From positions 1-64,000 of the forward strand of contig VNWV01000049.1 in NCBI GenBank assembly GCA_009801085.1: a stretch of DNA of 64,000 bases. Reading direction: 5' to 3'. Made by a program: the position numbers and the translations under genes. The notes beneath the pieces are model-generated. The model saw only the letters and a list, made by a program, of their open reading frames with translations. It was not told the DNA's origin and did not search any database. The DNA comes from Lasiodiplodia sp. COLG20. Its lineage: Eukaryota > Ascomycota > Dothideomycetes > Botryosphaeriales > Botryosphaeriaceae. Positions 1 to 11,437 of the stretch are shown piece by piece (position 1 is the first letter of the stretch; each line of letters starts with the position of its first letter).

Positions 1-668
1 TAATTACTATCTACTGTTTTTGCTTGGCATTTCCTGCGTACCGTGGCTGTAACAGAAACACCTCTAGCCAGCCAAATTTTCCTGCGCACACTGCTTCTTC
101 CACATCTTCCACAGAGTGTTGGTGAAGAAGACGGATGCGGCATTCTCCACTCCAAGCTGCACTCGTCCAGGCGATGTACGGATGGGTTCCCGGACCACAC
201 GACCACCACTCAAGGTCAGTTCCGTTCAGAGTCCCGCATCCCTTGACATGGAGAAATTGAGTCACAAAGTGCGCCGCAAACCCAGCGATTCCATTCAGTT
301 TGGTTCCATCAAGTCTGACGTTGGACTGCAGCAAAGATTCCGCGCAACTCTTGATATCTCAACCGGAACATCATCGCACTTTAGAGAATGCAGATCACAA
401 TATCCAAAGCAACATCAACGGAGAGAGACCTGGAGGTCATGTCGCATCAGGAGTACCTTTTAATGGTGTACAGTTGTAGTCTGACCTGCCTCGTTCCCAT
501 TTTGATGTTGTTGACTTATTGCGAGATGGCCGAGTGGAACTACTAAAGACTATAATTTCTTATCATACGCGTTTGCTATCGGAATGCAGCATGTTACCGA
601 ATTACCCAGATTTCGATTCTTATTTTCCAGATTACCCATCTATTTACTTAATTGCCCAGTGTTTCAAT
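1..668. other. Left edge, no confident gene; half of a CGGCAAATTAC-type repeat at 595-668
   Basis: GC content is higher in the first 470 bases than in the AT-rich DNA that follows, and open frames exist on both strands (about 11-334 minus, 116-463 plus), but neither shows a motif I recognise and they overlap, so I do not call a gene. From about 595 the sequence repeats AATTACCCA-like words found in the TIRs of the elements at 2601-3057 and 12695-13645. Here only the left-end half is present and it is joined directly to the next element at 669. Confidence 0.4.
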
Positions 669-1098
669 GGGGTGATTACTAAACAGCATATGTTAGGTAC
701 CCGAGCGGACCAAACAGCATATCTTTTAAAACTTATAACACCGTAGAACCATCAACAAATTTAAAATATGAGTATTATTTTATGTATATAATAGTATTTA
801 GACGTATATTTACTTATTGTAATAAAAAATAATTTTTCTACAGCGAGAATATCGATTTATTTATCTAAGTTTTTTTTTTTTAAAAATTCACTATTTGAGA
901 CGCGATTATGGCTTAAATTTAATAAATTTTTTTATAATAGTAGAGAGGCTAAAGAATATTAATTATTATACAGAAAGACTTATTTCTGCGTAGAAACGTT
1001 GTTGTTCTAGAAATAAAAATTTTAGCATATGCTATTTGGTCCCGCGTATGCTGTTTGGTCCGCGCGGCGCGAAACATATGCTGTTTGGTAATTACCCC
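669..1098. mobile_element. MITE-like TIR element, CATATG subtype
   Basis: The left end GGGGTGATTACTAAACAG is mirrored by a right end CTGTTTGGTAATTACCCC. Inside each terminus are two or three copies of CAGCATATG separated by a GC-rich spacer (GGTACCCGAGCGGACC on the left). The core is AT-rich, about 430 bp in all, with no coding capacity. Internal words such as GCGAGAATATCGATTTA recur in the element at 1740-2186, so they are related copies. The nine bases flanking each side (TGTTTCAAT and TTTTATATT) do not match well, so this copy may be chimeric or old. Confidence 0.8.
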
Positions 1099-1362
1099 TT
1101 TTATATTTACCCCTTGCTATTATCAAGATAAGGTACAGTAATATGGACAGAGCCAGCCAGGTGTTGGCGTAAGGTCGTTTTCTAAACGTCTCAAAATATA
1201 CACTGCCCTAGCAGCACGCCGCAATGTCTTTCTCTCTACCCTCTATCGTTGTGCACACGGAAGACGCTCGAAGGGACCAAATGTCTGAATTCAACAGTAT
1301 CTCAACTTTACGGAAGAGAAATCCCCCTAAAAGCTTTTGGTGCGAATTTCTGATCTAAAAAA
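1099..1362. other. Spacer without recognised features
   Basis: About 260 bp of unremarkable sequence between TIR elements. No open frame of note and no repeat that I can match elsewhere in the window. Confidence 0.4.
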
Positions 1363-1444
1363 CGGCAAATTACTGAATTACCCACCTTTTGATTTTGATT
1401 TTCTAAACTACCCACCTATCTACTCAATTACCCAGTTTTTATTT
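1363..1444. repeat. Half-copy of a CGGCAAATTAC-type element end
   Basis: Begins ACGGCAAATTACTGAATTACCC and contains the ACCCACC and ATTTTGATTTT words of the left end of the 2601-3057 element. No matching right end is found downstream before the next element starts. The same half-end followed by a GGGGTAATTAC element is seen at 595-668, so this junction type occurs twice. Confidence 0.6.
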
Positions 1445-1739
1445 AGGGTAATTACTAAAAGCGACACCTATTTGTGCCGAAAACCCCAGTTCCGACACCA
1501 CCAGCCCAAAAGCGACACCTCGACAATATAAGTCGACATTCTTACATGGAATATAGTATGATCGTCATCTATATACTTAGTTGATGCTATTAAGATAAAG
1601 AGAGTACTAAGATTCAGTTTTGTTGAAGTTCTACAACGCTTAAAAGATGGTGCATTTTGGTGGGAGGGTCGCTTTTGGGCCGGTGGTGTCGGAACTGGGG
1701 TTTTCGGCACAAATAGGTGTCGCTTTTAGTAATTACCCC
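1445..1739. mobile_element. MITE-like TIR element, GCGACACC subtype
   Basis: The termini are GGGTAATTACTAAAAGCGACACC and its mirror ending TAATTACCCC, shown here only by their key words. The subterminal region has GCGACACC, then CGAAAACCCCAGTTCCGACA, then AAAAGCGACACC, and these are inverted at the right end (GGTGTCGCTTTT, TGTCGGAACTGGGG). TIRs are about 70 bp, the longest inverted match in this cluster, and the element is about 295 bp. It shares only the outermost GGGGTAATTAC block with its neighbours. Its right end runs straight into the left end of the next element. Confidence 0.8.
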
Positions 1740-2186
1740 AATTACCAAACAGCATATGTTTCGCGCCGCGCGGACCAAACAGCATATGCGGGACCAAACA
1801 GCATATATCGAAATTTTACAACAACGTAAAACCCCCAAAGAGGATTAAAATATAAGTATATTTATATATATATATATATCTGTATAAACTTAAATTTACT
1901 TGTTATAATAAAAAATAATATTTTTTATGGCGAGAATATCGATTTATTTAGCTAAAATGTTTTTTAAAATTTAACCTTTTTAAGACGTAATTAAGGCTTA
2001 AATTTAATTTCTTTTTTATTTTTATAATAGTAAAGAGGCTAAAAAATATTATTTATTCTGAAAAATTTTTTTATCTACGTAGAAACGTTTGCGTTTTAGA
2101 AAAAAATTTTAACATATGCTATTTAGTCCCGCATATGCTGTTTGGTCCGCTTGGGTACCGAACATATGCTGTTTGGTATTTACCCC
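1740..2186. mobile_element. MITE-like TIR element, CATATG subtype, second copy
   Basis: Left end AATTACCAAACAGCATATG (lacking the leading GGGGT, as if cut by the previous element), right end CATATGCTGTTTGGTATTTACCCC in key words. Subterminal CGCCGCGCGGACC spacer and repeated CAGCATATG. The AT-rich core shares GCGAGAATATCGATTTATTTAG with the 669-1098 copy. No coding potential. Confidence 0.75.
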
Positions 2187-2600
2187 AATATAAAATTGCA
2201 TATATTCGGTGGCCACACGGTCCAAACAGCATATACCTAAATTTTATAACAACGTAAAACCCTCAACGCAATAAGAAATATAAGTATTTTTTAATATATA
2301 TAATACTACTAAAGCTTAAATCTACTAATTCCAATAAAAAAAAAAGTTTTATAGTAAAAATATCGACTTATTTAGCTAAGAAGATTTTTAAAATTGACTT
2401 TTTTTTCGCGTAAGAAAACGTTAATGAAGACCAAAATTTAATTAATTTTTATCTTTTTATAATAGTAAAAAGGCTAAAAAATAGTATTTACTATAAAAAT
2501 ATTTTTTATCTACGTAGAAACGTTGGCGTTTTAGGAAAAAAATTACGATATATGCTGTTTGGGTTCGAGTGTGCTGTTTGGACCGGGTGGCTACCGAATA
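2187..2600. mobile_element. Decayed CATATG-subtype TIR element, third tandem copy
   Basis: Starts AATATAAAATTGCATATATTCGG and ends with GCTGTTTGGACCGGGTGGC, both recognisable but eroded versions of the CATATG-subtype ends. The changes are mostly C to T and G to A, as expected from RIP or deamination. It abuts the previous element with the same missing GGGGT configuration. Confidence 0.55.
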
Positions 2601-3057
2601 CGGCAAATTACTCAATTACCCACATTTCGATTTTTATTTTCCAAATTACCCACCTATTTACCAAATTACCCACATTTTTTAAAATTTTTAATTTTTTTAA
2701 GATATCTCCGCGAAAGTATTATACTTTTTTATAAAAATTATATCGTTTTATAGACCTTATTTAGATGCATTTATAATATACTTTTAAAAATTTTTATCTT
2801 ATATATTTCGGCTAAAATTTAAGAAAAACGTATAGTAGAGATAGCTAAATATCTCGCTTAATATATAAGATTTTTTAAATTTTATTTCAGTTTTATACGT
2901 AGTTTTAGCTATAAATTCTAGTACTTAAACTAGAAATTCGATAACTAAAAAACCTGGAAAATTATTTAAAAAAAAAATTAAAAATGTGGGTAATTGAGTA
3001 AATAGGTGGGTAATTCGTAAAATAAAATCAAAATGTGGGTAATTTAGTAATATGCCG
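2601..3057. mobile_element. TIR element of a second family (CGGCAAATTAC ends)
   Basis: The left end CGGCAAATTACTCAATTACC is mirrored by GTAATTTAGTAATATGCCG at the right. The TIR is about 85 bp and built from repeated AATTACCCA words with ATTTCGATTTTTATTTTCC between them. The core is AT-rich and non-coding, 457 bp total. Related to the composite element at 12695-13645, with which it also shares ATATCTCCGCGAAAGTATTA in the core. No clear target duplication. Confidence 0.75.
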
Positions 3058-3322
3058 TATTTCGCGCTCAAATTAATTTTCGGCAAGCCAGGGCAAAACG
3101 GATTCTGAGTATACTATAAGCATCCCGTCTCCCAGGACAGAGGCTCATGGGGGAACCACGTTCCCAACAACTCAAGGGTATGCACTTGATCATAACTACT
3201 ACCATAGTACTTAATATGTCTCGCTGTTTTTTTTTTTTTTTTTTTGAACTGTAGACTATGACTGAATTAAGTGGCTATGAGACTGTTTTCGTGTTCCTAA
3301 GCAGCACTATATGTTTTTCAAT
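3058..3322. other. Spacer with a poly-T tract
   Basis: No gene. Contains a run of about 17 T at 3230-3246, nothing else recognisable. Confidence 0.4.
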
Positions 3323-3757
3323 GAGTAAATTACCAAATGCACACATTTTTCGCCGAAAAACCCAAATGCACCTCTTTTTTTTTTTAAAAGAACTTTTTTT
3401 TTCTAACGCGATAACACCTCAACAAAACCGCAAATATAATTATTTTCAACACTTATAATAATAAATATATATAAATATTATAAATTTATTAAGAAAATAA
3501 AAATTTAGCGTAGAAATAGTAAGATTTCTTAAGAAAATCCTCTTAAAAATCGATTTTTTTATGGGATAATATCTTGATAAAATCAAGATTTAAGTATTTT
3601 CTTTAATATTTATAATAGTAAATAGATAGAAAAATATAAATTTATAAAAGAAACTAATTTTATCAATAAATGTTGGCGGTTTTTATAAAAGATTTTAAAA
3701 GAGGTGCATTTGGGGAGTTTTTTGTAGCGAAAAATGTGTGCATTTAGTGATTGCCCC
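3323..3757. mobile_element. MITE-like TIR element, TGCAC subtype, with near-perfect 9-bp target duplication
   Basis: Flanked by TTTTTCAAT (3314-3322) and CTTTTCAAT (3758-3766), 8 of 9 matching, which is the target duplication length of Mutator-like elements. Ends are GAGTAAATTACCAAATGCAC and GTGCATTTAGTGATTGCCCC. Subterminally CGAAAAACCCAAATGCACC is inverted as GGTGCATTTGGGG. The 435-bp element has an AT-rich core without coding capacity. Confidence 0.8.
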
Positions 3758-3766
3758 CTTTTCAAT

Positions 3767-6199
3767 CGTTCACTCGGAAGTATGGAGGGCATCAATATTG
3801 TCCCACGTTGGTGTGCTCATTGGGAAGACCTAAATTCACTCTGACGCCTTGGAACAGCCCTCTTCTCAATTATCTTCGCTTTTGTTGGTTGCTATATAAT
3901 CCGCGTGTGGGTGGTTGGATAAATATAAAACTCCGCCGAAGCACTAACATATTTCATTGTTGAGAAACGTGGTGCGCAGCTCACTAGTGAAATACGTTAT
4001 CCAATAAAGATGACAGAGATGACCCAGCTCATTTTCCACTACCACTCATCCTCTACAGTAATCATGAGATCGAGTACCTGCCGGTTTCAAGTAGATGTCA
4101 TCATACACAGGCAATTTAAGAGATTCAAGGTTTATGTTAAATCTCATGCGAAAATAACCTACAATCACCCTCACTCATGGATGAGTAGCGTCCCAGGATT
4201 ATAGAGATTATATATAGTAGTCGGAGGTTTGGACTGCTTGTGATATGCCATTTAGTGGCGGACCGTGGAGACCCCGACAATTGCCAAGACTAGTTAGTGG
4301 AAGGCAGAGAGAAGAAGATGGCGGTAGGGATGTGAGTGCTACGTGAGAGTGTGAAGGTGACGTAGAAAATTTAGGCTCTCTTGGCCGGTTTTCCGGGGCT
4401 TCGCGATGTCCCACGGCCACCGTACAGCTCGGTATCCCCGACTCCCATATTGCACACATGCCAGCGGCCATCATAGTAATGCTACCATTCGACGCTGTAA
4501 TGTATTCAATTGCTTCCTGTTCTTATGTTTTAGCCCTCTATTAAGCGCTGTTGCAGCCGACAGCACGGCCAGTAGGATAGCCATGCTAACCACTTGTACG
4601 CTTAGCAATAACAAATCTTAGTGTATATATAATAGTAATAGAGATCAATACACTTTCTGGCTTATATAGGCTATATGGAAAAGGCGCACTAAGAAGTACT
4701 GTTCAAATACATGAAGATTCCTGCTCATCGAAAGCCCAGGCATTTAGAAGCGACAGTAGAGTGCAAATGTCTACGTGGCGAGGGAAACAAAAAGAAAAAT
4801 CTAGATCTCTAAAGACAGTGAAATGTGAAAGCCATCTTTACCTTAATCCTTTAACATACCACCTCGCGACTTCCATCGAGAGCAATTTCCTAGGTGTTAT
4901 GGGTTCCCCTACCAGCGGAGCAGAAAGCATCGGGGCCCTTATATTTGAGACCCGATTGCCTCCATACTACTAGCTTTCTCCTTCTCCTGCTATAATACAA
5001 TCACATCTACTCTAGAAGCCCGTAGTACTTCAGACAGCCTCTAAACGTCGACCCTATTAAAGGCAACTGGAAGCTGCATCTTTCAACGCCCGAAACCTTG
5101 GTTGCCTTCTTTACGTTGACGCCTGCACACCTAGCATATTTTGCTTCACTCGTGTGTCAAAATTGCCAATGGCTCGGACTTTAGCACTTGTAGTAGCACC
5201 GATCTGTAGAGATGGCTAGTAGGCTTGCTCAACAACGGACCCCGTTACTTAAACGTTGTTCTTCATGCCACTTATCCGGTATGCATCGACATGGACCGTG
5301 GTGCGGTTCCTACACAGGATTTCCAATTTGTCGACACTGTGTCCCTTAGCCGGATGCTTCTGGTAGCTCCTCTCATCCTCAGAGGTCGTTCAAGGTTCGG
5401 TCCAATGAGCTTTTCGTACTCCTCCGTTCTACACAATGCGCAATTTAGCCGTGTTGCTCAGGCTCCTTGTGATTCCACGGCACTTAGCTTCTTTTGTAGC
5501 TTCTTTGCTCTTCGACGCTCACTATAGCCGCATGTGGGTATCTCTTGGGACTTGCAGCATCGACGTTGACGTTGACGAGATCGAGCTTGACCGTAGGTGG
5601 TATTATTTGAGGTTTAGGGTCAGTCGCATGGCTCGTGTATGCTGGAACGGCGGCGGTGGACGGTGAACTGCTGTTCGCATGTGTCGGCGGAGCTCTTTGG
5701 AGCACGTTGACGTACATGCCGCTGATCTATAGCTGTGAGCGCGGGATTCTACACGTCGGCTATATGGGAGCCTCTGACTGGTTGTGCATCTTTCCAGCGC
5801 ACTCTCTCATCTTCGCCTGCGTTTCCTCAGATATGTTCAGGTTGGCTTGCCGTGGTGGAGAGTACGATGGTCGGGGCGTTCCTTAAGACGCGCAGCGCCT
5901 CGCGACGCGCCAAAGGTCACGCATCCGCTCCAATCATCTTCGTCCACAAAACAGTGCAGAATGGAGAAATTCGGGTCGTTGTTCAAATTCTACTCGATGG
6001 CGATCCGCTAGGTGCGACCGGTTTATTACGGGGTAACTCCTCAGGTAGCGCTGGGTCGAGGCTGATTGGTTCTCTTTGACCGCTCCTCCTGTGATGCAGG
6101 AGCTGGGTCCATCACGTGACAAAACTGTCCGTGCAGTAAATAAACCTGGCAACGCTGCCGCTTACCCTCGATCACCCCAACACACTCTCTCCAATCACC
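3767..6199. other. 2.4 kb upstream region without a confident gene
   Basis: Several overlapping short open frames exist (for example 5225-5527 and 5735-6079 on plus, 5484-5717 on minus). None has a recognisable domain, and no one frame stays open with splice signals linking it to others. The stretch 5000-6150 is more GC-rich than the flanks and could hold an eroded gene. Its last few hundred bases should contain the promoter and 5' leader of the JmjC gene that starts at 6200. Confidence 0.35.
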
Positions 6200-9049
6200 A
6201 TGAGTGCTAGCAACGAGACCATCGAACACCGCATCACCGATTTTGCACAAAGTCTTGTATCTGTGCAAGATCCTGAGCAGACGATCCGACTTGTCTATGA
6301 CTTACTTATACAGATCGTCAAGCTATTGTGCAATGCTTTTCCGGAAAAGACTGATGCAATCCAAGCAAAGCTCAAGAGCAAGTTTATCGACGTTCTACTT
6401 TACGCAGAGGCATCTTCTCTTGATCCCAGCGAAGCTCATTCCAGTGCGCTTCAACGGACGGGTACGCTCGCAGCCGTCGGTAAGCACATGTTTCCAAAAC
6501 TTCAACCTGTCTAACAGTATCGTACTAGCCCAAGTCGAAGCTCCAAATGGCGATGCAAACATCCGTCTGGATCATTGTACCGATTCAAGCCAGGCGCAAC
6601 GACGTGTGCCGGTCGACCAGCCGATCGAGAATCCAAGCATAACTGAACGCATCTTGGGGAATAACACCGAAGGCCCTATTCAGGATGGACTCGCTTGCGA
6701 AAACAGTGATCAGCAGAGCCAGCAATTGTCCCTGCCGGGGAGTCGTCAAACTCTCAAAGCATCAGGAAGCCATGCTTCCTGTCAGCCATCCTCAGCAGAT
6801 AATCAGAGCCACAACAATGCTGAACACCATGACGACGATGATCTTCACATACTAGAGAGGAATGGCGATCTACCTACATCTGTCCAGCGGAAGATCCGGC
6901 CTGCAGATGTCCTGAACAACATTCAGCCACCTCAGAGCAGGCAGCAGGATCTCGCCCCAGAGAGCGACCCAGCAGGCTCTTCCTCACAGCCAAAACTCCG
7001 TGGTCCAGAAGATGAAATTCGGTACGAGATGCAAGATGGCATATTGCGACTTCTTCCGACAGAGAATCAGTATCAAAACTTTCCCCGTCTCATTCAATTG
7101 GCGAGAGAACTAGGTGCACATCAGACGGGAGCTTTCAAGATTTTGGTGCCGAATACTAGTATTCGCTATGCGCTGTCTCCTCCTGATCGCGACTTCAAGG
7201 CCATGCAAAACTGGTTCTCAATACAGTCACGGGACAACGGGACATTCCAAGTCACGAGATCATCACGGAGGGCACGTCTACCCTCTACGTGTGGGGACAA
7301 TGCAGATGCCACAACGGACGACTCTGTACGAAGATTCGAGTCACTCCTTCAAACCCCCGACTGGTTCCAAGATGTTGAGTATTGCGTCGACCTCGACGCT
7401 CGTTCACGAGAGGAACGCCGTCGACTTGGTCTCCCGCTAGACTCACCAATCTTCCCTTTGGAAGGTAACCGACTGTCTAAGACGAGAACAAATATTCCGG
7501 GCATTCATACACCTTATGCATATTGGTCTGGGTCGAAGTTTGGCGCTCCGTTTGCCATGCACGTGGAAGATTGCTGGTTAAGTTCTGTGAACTACCTCTA
7601 TACTGGAGAGAAGATATGGTTCATTGTAGAACCTCAGTCTCTCAAGACTTTGGAAGACAAACTCAGAATTGAATCGCGAAAGACATCATGTTCTCAATTC
7701 CTCCGTCACGACGCCAGCTACAGTCCCAAGTCCTGTCTCGAGGAGTGGGGTGTCTCTTACAAAGTTCTGAGCCAAAAGCCCGGCGAAATCGTTTACACAT
7801 TCGGTCGCGCATATCACCAAGGCTTCAGCACTGGCCCAACCATTGCAGAAGCCGTGAACTTTGCAGAAGAAGACTGGACGGTGGACGGGTATCAATTTTG
7901 CAGAAGAAATTGCCCACGTGGTTCAATATTGAGTGGTATGATGGATCTGTGCAGTGAAAGAGAATTACAGAACGATCTGGAAGAAGACGATGATGATGGA
8001 GATGAAGGCGACGGCTACGATGCAGTAGCTGAGAACAGAAAGTGGAAAGAGAATGGGATAGGCAAAGGGAAAACCCCAAGCATGAGTAAGAAAAGGAAAC
8101 TTGAGAACGAGGCGATTTCAGAGAGAGAACAGAAGCGAAAGGCCACTGTCCTGAAGCGAAGGGCTACTGTCCTGGTTCGACACGTTGGAGTCCAAGAAGC
8201 CGCTTTACCACCAAAATTCCTCACGCCGGTCGAGATTCTTAAACAATTGGCACTGGCACCAGCACCGATCAAAGACGAAAATGTTCAGACCCTAAGCTGG
8301 TATTTCTTCAACATCGGCAGCCCTCAGGCATTGCTTAAGCTTCGTGAAGCCTTTATTGCTTCACGAACACGCAAAAGCTCCTCACCACAGGACTTAGCCG
8401 ATGCGACTGGTCACATAGTACGTTCACTTGACACTCTCGATGATCAGCAATTCGCAATAGCGATCCTTCGGCGCTATTATCTTGTCCGCCTTGTGCAACA
8501 TCGTGACGATGCGGTCGCGGCTTATCAAAAGCAAAAGCCGACGCGAAACCGTGCGCAAGGACCAAGCGAACGTTACTTGACACTAACGATAGACGATTTG
8601 ATGGAGCAAGCTTATCCGACTCTCTCGAGGGATGACAGTGAGTACAACAAACGCCGAAAATCGCTCCAGAATAGGATTAGCAGCGGACGAAATTGGCACG
8701 AGCTAGTCAAAGAATTTGGCTACGGTATACTTGCTTTGGTGCCTATATCGGAAGAGAACCCAAATTCTTCGTAAGTAAGCCCACAGGCAAACAGTACCTG
8801 AGACTCACGCAGCACAGGTTTGAAAGACTCCCAAGACCGGTTATACAACACCTCATCGGTTTTCTGAAAGATCACCGCGGAGAGTTCCTTCGTCAAGTCA
8901 GTAAGCTCATCAACGATCACTTGCTCAAAATCATCAACGGTGAAGAAAAAGATCGAAAATACCGTTTCGAGCAGGAAGACCACGACATCCTGAACATGAC
9001 TATCGATTCGCCGCAGTTGCTCGAGCTTTGCGGCGTAGAGGAGACATAA
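6200..9049 (+). CDS. JmjN/JmjC-domain protein (putative histone lysine demethylase)
   Basis: Three exons: 6200-6479, 6529-8770, 8818-9049, joined by 49- and 47-bp introns with GTAAGC/GTAAGT donors and a CTAAC branch point in intron 1. The frame is continuous and gives 917 residues. A JmjN-like segment (LPTENQYQNFPRL followed by ELGAHQTG) lies near residues 265-300. The JmjC domain spans about 405-545 and has the Fe(II) triad as H438, E440 (in MHVEDCW) and H523 (in RAYHQG), plus the 2-oxoglutarate-contacting lysine position at K455 (GEKIWF). By family knowledge it would demethylate histone lysines in the nucleus with Fe(II) and 2-oxoglutarate. A Gln/Ser-rich linker precedes JmjN. An acidic run (EEDDDDGDEG) and a basic KKRK patch follow JmjC. 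No PHD, Tudor or zinc-finger readers are visible. Ordinary GC content within AT-rich repeat DNA suggests it is maintained. Confidence 0.9.
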
Positions 9050-10561
9050 TTGGCTCCTTTTTTTAATCGTTCTATGTCAATCATCACCATTGAGCTGTTC
9101 AGGTTTTTCTTTTTCACTTGTCATTCACTCCTAAGTTGTTTCCGCTTTCTCTAAGGCTGTCAAAAACAAACATTCCGTAATCGCAGGTTTGATGGAGCTC
9201 TTGAATCAGAGGATACCTTCAGAGCAGACTTTGATAAGAGCATTCTAGTAGGGTTGGTTGCATCACTTTAGCATATCAACATGATTTTGTGGAGACATAT
9301 TAGCATTGTAAAAGACACCGCGAGGCGAAAAGAATGAGACTACTGGCTTTTCAAGCGTCCGTGTGTGCATCTCTTACCATCTTGCCCAATACCATTTAGT
9401 TTTTCTTGTCTTTTCTACTACTAGTAGGTGGTACGTTACTAGATGGCATTTCGTCTTGCCTTAAGTTCTGAGGAAGGCAATCTATTGGAATAAAAGGCTA
9501 CAAAGTTGACGTTGATAAGATTGCGTCTTTCCGCAGCATATCCTAAGCAACTTCACAGGCCACCCTTCCTAGGACATTTCTCGGAGTTCATATTATTGCT
9601 TGGCAAATTATCCGCTTAATTCTGGCAAGGCCGCATAATATGAGAGCGGTATATTCTAAGGAGCTGGCCTGGTGAAGAATATCAATCCGATTGCGCCATG
9701 TAGCCGTATCTTATGGGTCTGGCCATACTCTCCCCGGAAGTGTGCATGCTTTGAGAGTCTTACGGATTCCTACATGTGGGACAAAACCGTGCTTCGCGTA
9801 TTTGGTCGGTGTTCGAATATGCGGTCAGCATACAGACCCATCTCCGGCCGTGATTCTTTTTGATGCGTTATCTGAGTGCTAATCTGGGTAAGCTATCGCC
9901 TGAAAGGGCTTTCAAGGCGTTTTGCTAGAAGTAATCGACTCAATTATTCTTCGGCTATAACTTCTTGGGTGGCACAGCCTATGCGGACAAGGTGTGCACG
10001 ACATGGGCGCTCGGGACGATGGCGAGCCAGTCACTCCATCTGACGAGTGTGATGCATCAGCCGCACCATCTAGTGAGCGTGAAACTTCAATCCGCCTGTC
10101 CAAAGGGTCTACAATTGCCTTTAACCCCACCGGGTGGCAAGAATCGCACTGTCAACTGTTCAAACTTCACTTTATGCCCAGGTGGGAACATTTATCTCTT
10201 TGTGCGAGCAAATATCACAAAATACCCGCTCTGTTGTCTGATACCGATGAATTAATGGCTGGCGATGGGGCTTCAAGAAATCCGGGGCTTGCAATCCCCG
10301 TTTGGGACGGTCTGCATCTGTTGTTTCGAGTGAGCACTAGGAGAATAAGGGGAAAGAAAAAAAAAAAACACTGGAACTGTGGAACGTGAAAATTGCATCC
10401 GTGAAGATGAAGCGAAATATCTGAATGTTAGATTTCTCCTGCTTCTCAGCAAGATTGGTAAGGAAAGAATGAGAGTTGGGTCTTCACATATCTTGACAGC
10501 GTTATCTAATAAGATCTCAAAGTCAATGCATTTTATGTATACCTCCTGCCTCCAACTCCGA
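9050..10561. other. 1.5 kb without a confident gene
   Basis: The longest open frame (9994-10389 plus) has no recognisable motif and ends in a poly-A-encoded Lys run. The interval otherwise shows only short shadow frames. It should contain the 3' end of the JmjC transcript. Confidence 0.35.
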
Positions 10562-10910
10562 CGGCAAATTACTTAATTATCAGGTGTAGACATATCGGTT
10601 ATTTACATAAAAATCTGCTATGTATTAATACAAAAATCTGATATCTCAGTAATAAAAACGTAATTAGTGACATTTCAGTAAATATTAAAATTAGACCATT
10701 CTAAGTCGAATTTTAATATTTACTGAAATGTCACTAATTACGTTTTTATTACTGAGATATCAGATTTTCAGATTTATAAGTAATTTGCATAAATGTATAA
10801 TAAAATTAATCTAATATATGAGTAAGATTTATGCATGCCTGATATTTAGGTAATATTTTTGATATTTCGGTAATTAATTTTAAAAAATGTGACATTTCAG
10901 TAATTTGCCG
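10562..10910. mobile_element. TIR element with CGGCAAATTAC ends and a large internal palindrome
   Basis: Left end CGGCAAATTACTTAATTATC and right end CAGTAATTTGCCG. The interior is dominated by the near-perfect hairpin at 10638-10763 and is almost entirely A+T. GACATTTCAGTAA and GATATTTCGGTAA words are repeated subterminally. A related, longer copy lies at 11438-12159. No target duplication is evident. Confidence 0.7.
10638..10763. repeat. Perfect 55-bp inverted repeat (hairpin) with 16-nt loop
   Basis: Left arm 10638-10692 begins CTGATATCTCAGTAATAAAA. Right arm 10709-10763 is its exact reverse complement, and about five more flanking bases also pair. The loop AGACCATTCTAAGTCG contains one end (CCATTCTAAGTCGAA) of the palindromic element seen complete at 11634-11743. 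This suggests that such an element once sat here and was reduced to a stub. Confidence 0.95.
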
Positions 10911-11437
10911 TAGTGAATAGCAGATGTTATCCGAATTACCCATATATCTTAGTCTAATTTTTCAGTAATATTCTTGATATTTCGGTAACTGATTTGAAAA
11001 ATCCGATAATTGAGTAATTTGCTGTAGTGAAACCGAACGAAACGGGCCATGACAGCACCGCTTGTCTGAGAGCCGCCTTCGAAACGGTAAAAGATAGTTA
11101 AGACCTTTTTTTTTCCCAGTACAAATGGCTTCAAGCATAATAGTACACTTATGAATATCTATAGAATAAGAACAGGGATGCTGCCGGGGGGAGAGGAGGG
11201 GGAATTACTTTGGCAAAAATTCCGTTCGATGACGGCAAATGCTATTAAGTCAACGATAGTCTGCAATCGGCAACGCGCCAGACTCTACCACATCGACCGC
11301 ACACAGAAAAGGAAGGTATAGACTTGTGGTGTGGTGTTGAAGCACTTCTGCCGTCTAAGTGGGAATTAGGCACGATTTATACGCTTTACTGGGTTTGGAA
11401 CTGGCAGACATCGGTTAGCGAGAAGCCTCGGAATTGG
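10911..11437. other. Non-coding spacer with a further partial TIR end
   Basis: 10921-11030 holds AATTACCC and GATATTTCGGTAACTG words and closes with GAGTAATTTGCTGTAG, a diverged right end of the CGGCAAATTAC family without a visible left partner. The remaining roughly 400 bp show no gene. Confidence 0.45.

Noticed and set aside
1..470. Open frames on both strands at the left edge
   Set aside because: No motif, no splice continuation, and they overlap each other; probably truncated or chance frames.
5225..6079. Cluster of overlapping ORFs before the JmjC gene
   Set aside because: Frames on both strands are equally open because of higher GC; none has a domain or a consistent gene model. More likely promoter or eroded DNA.
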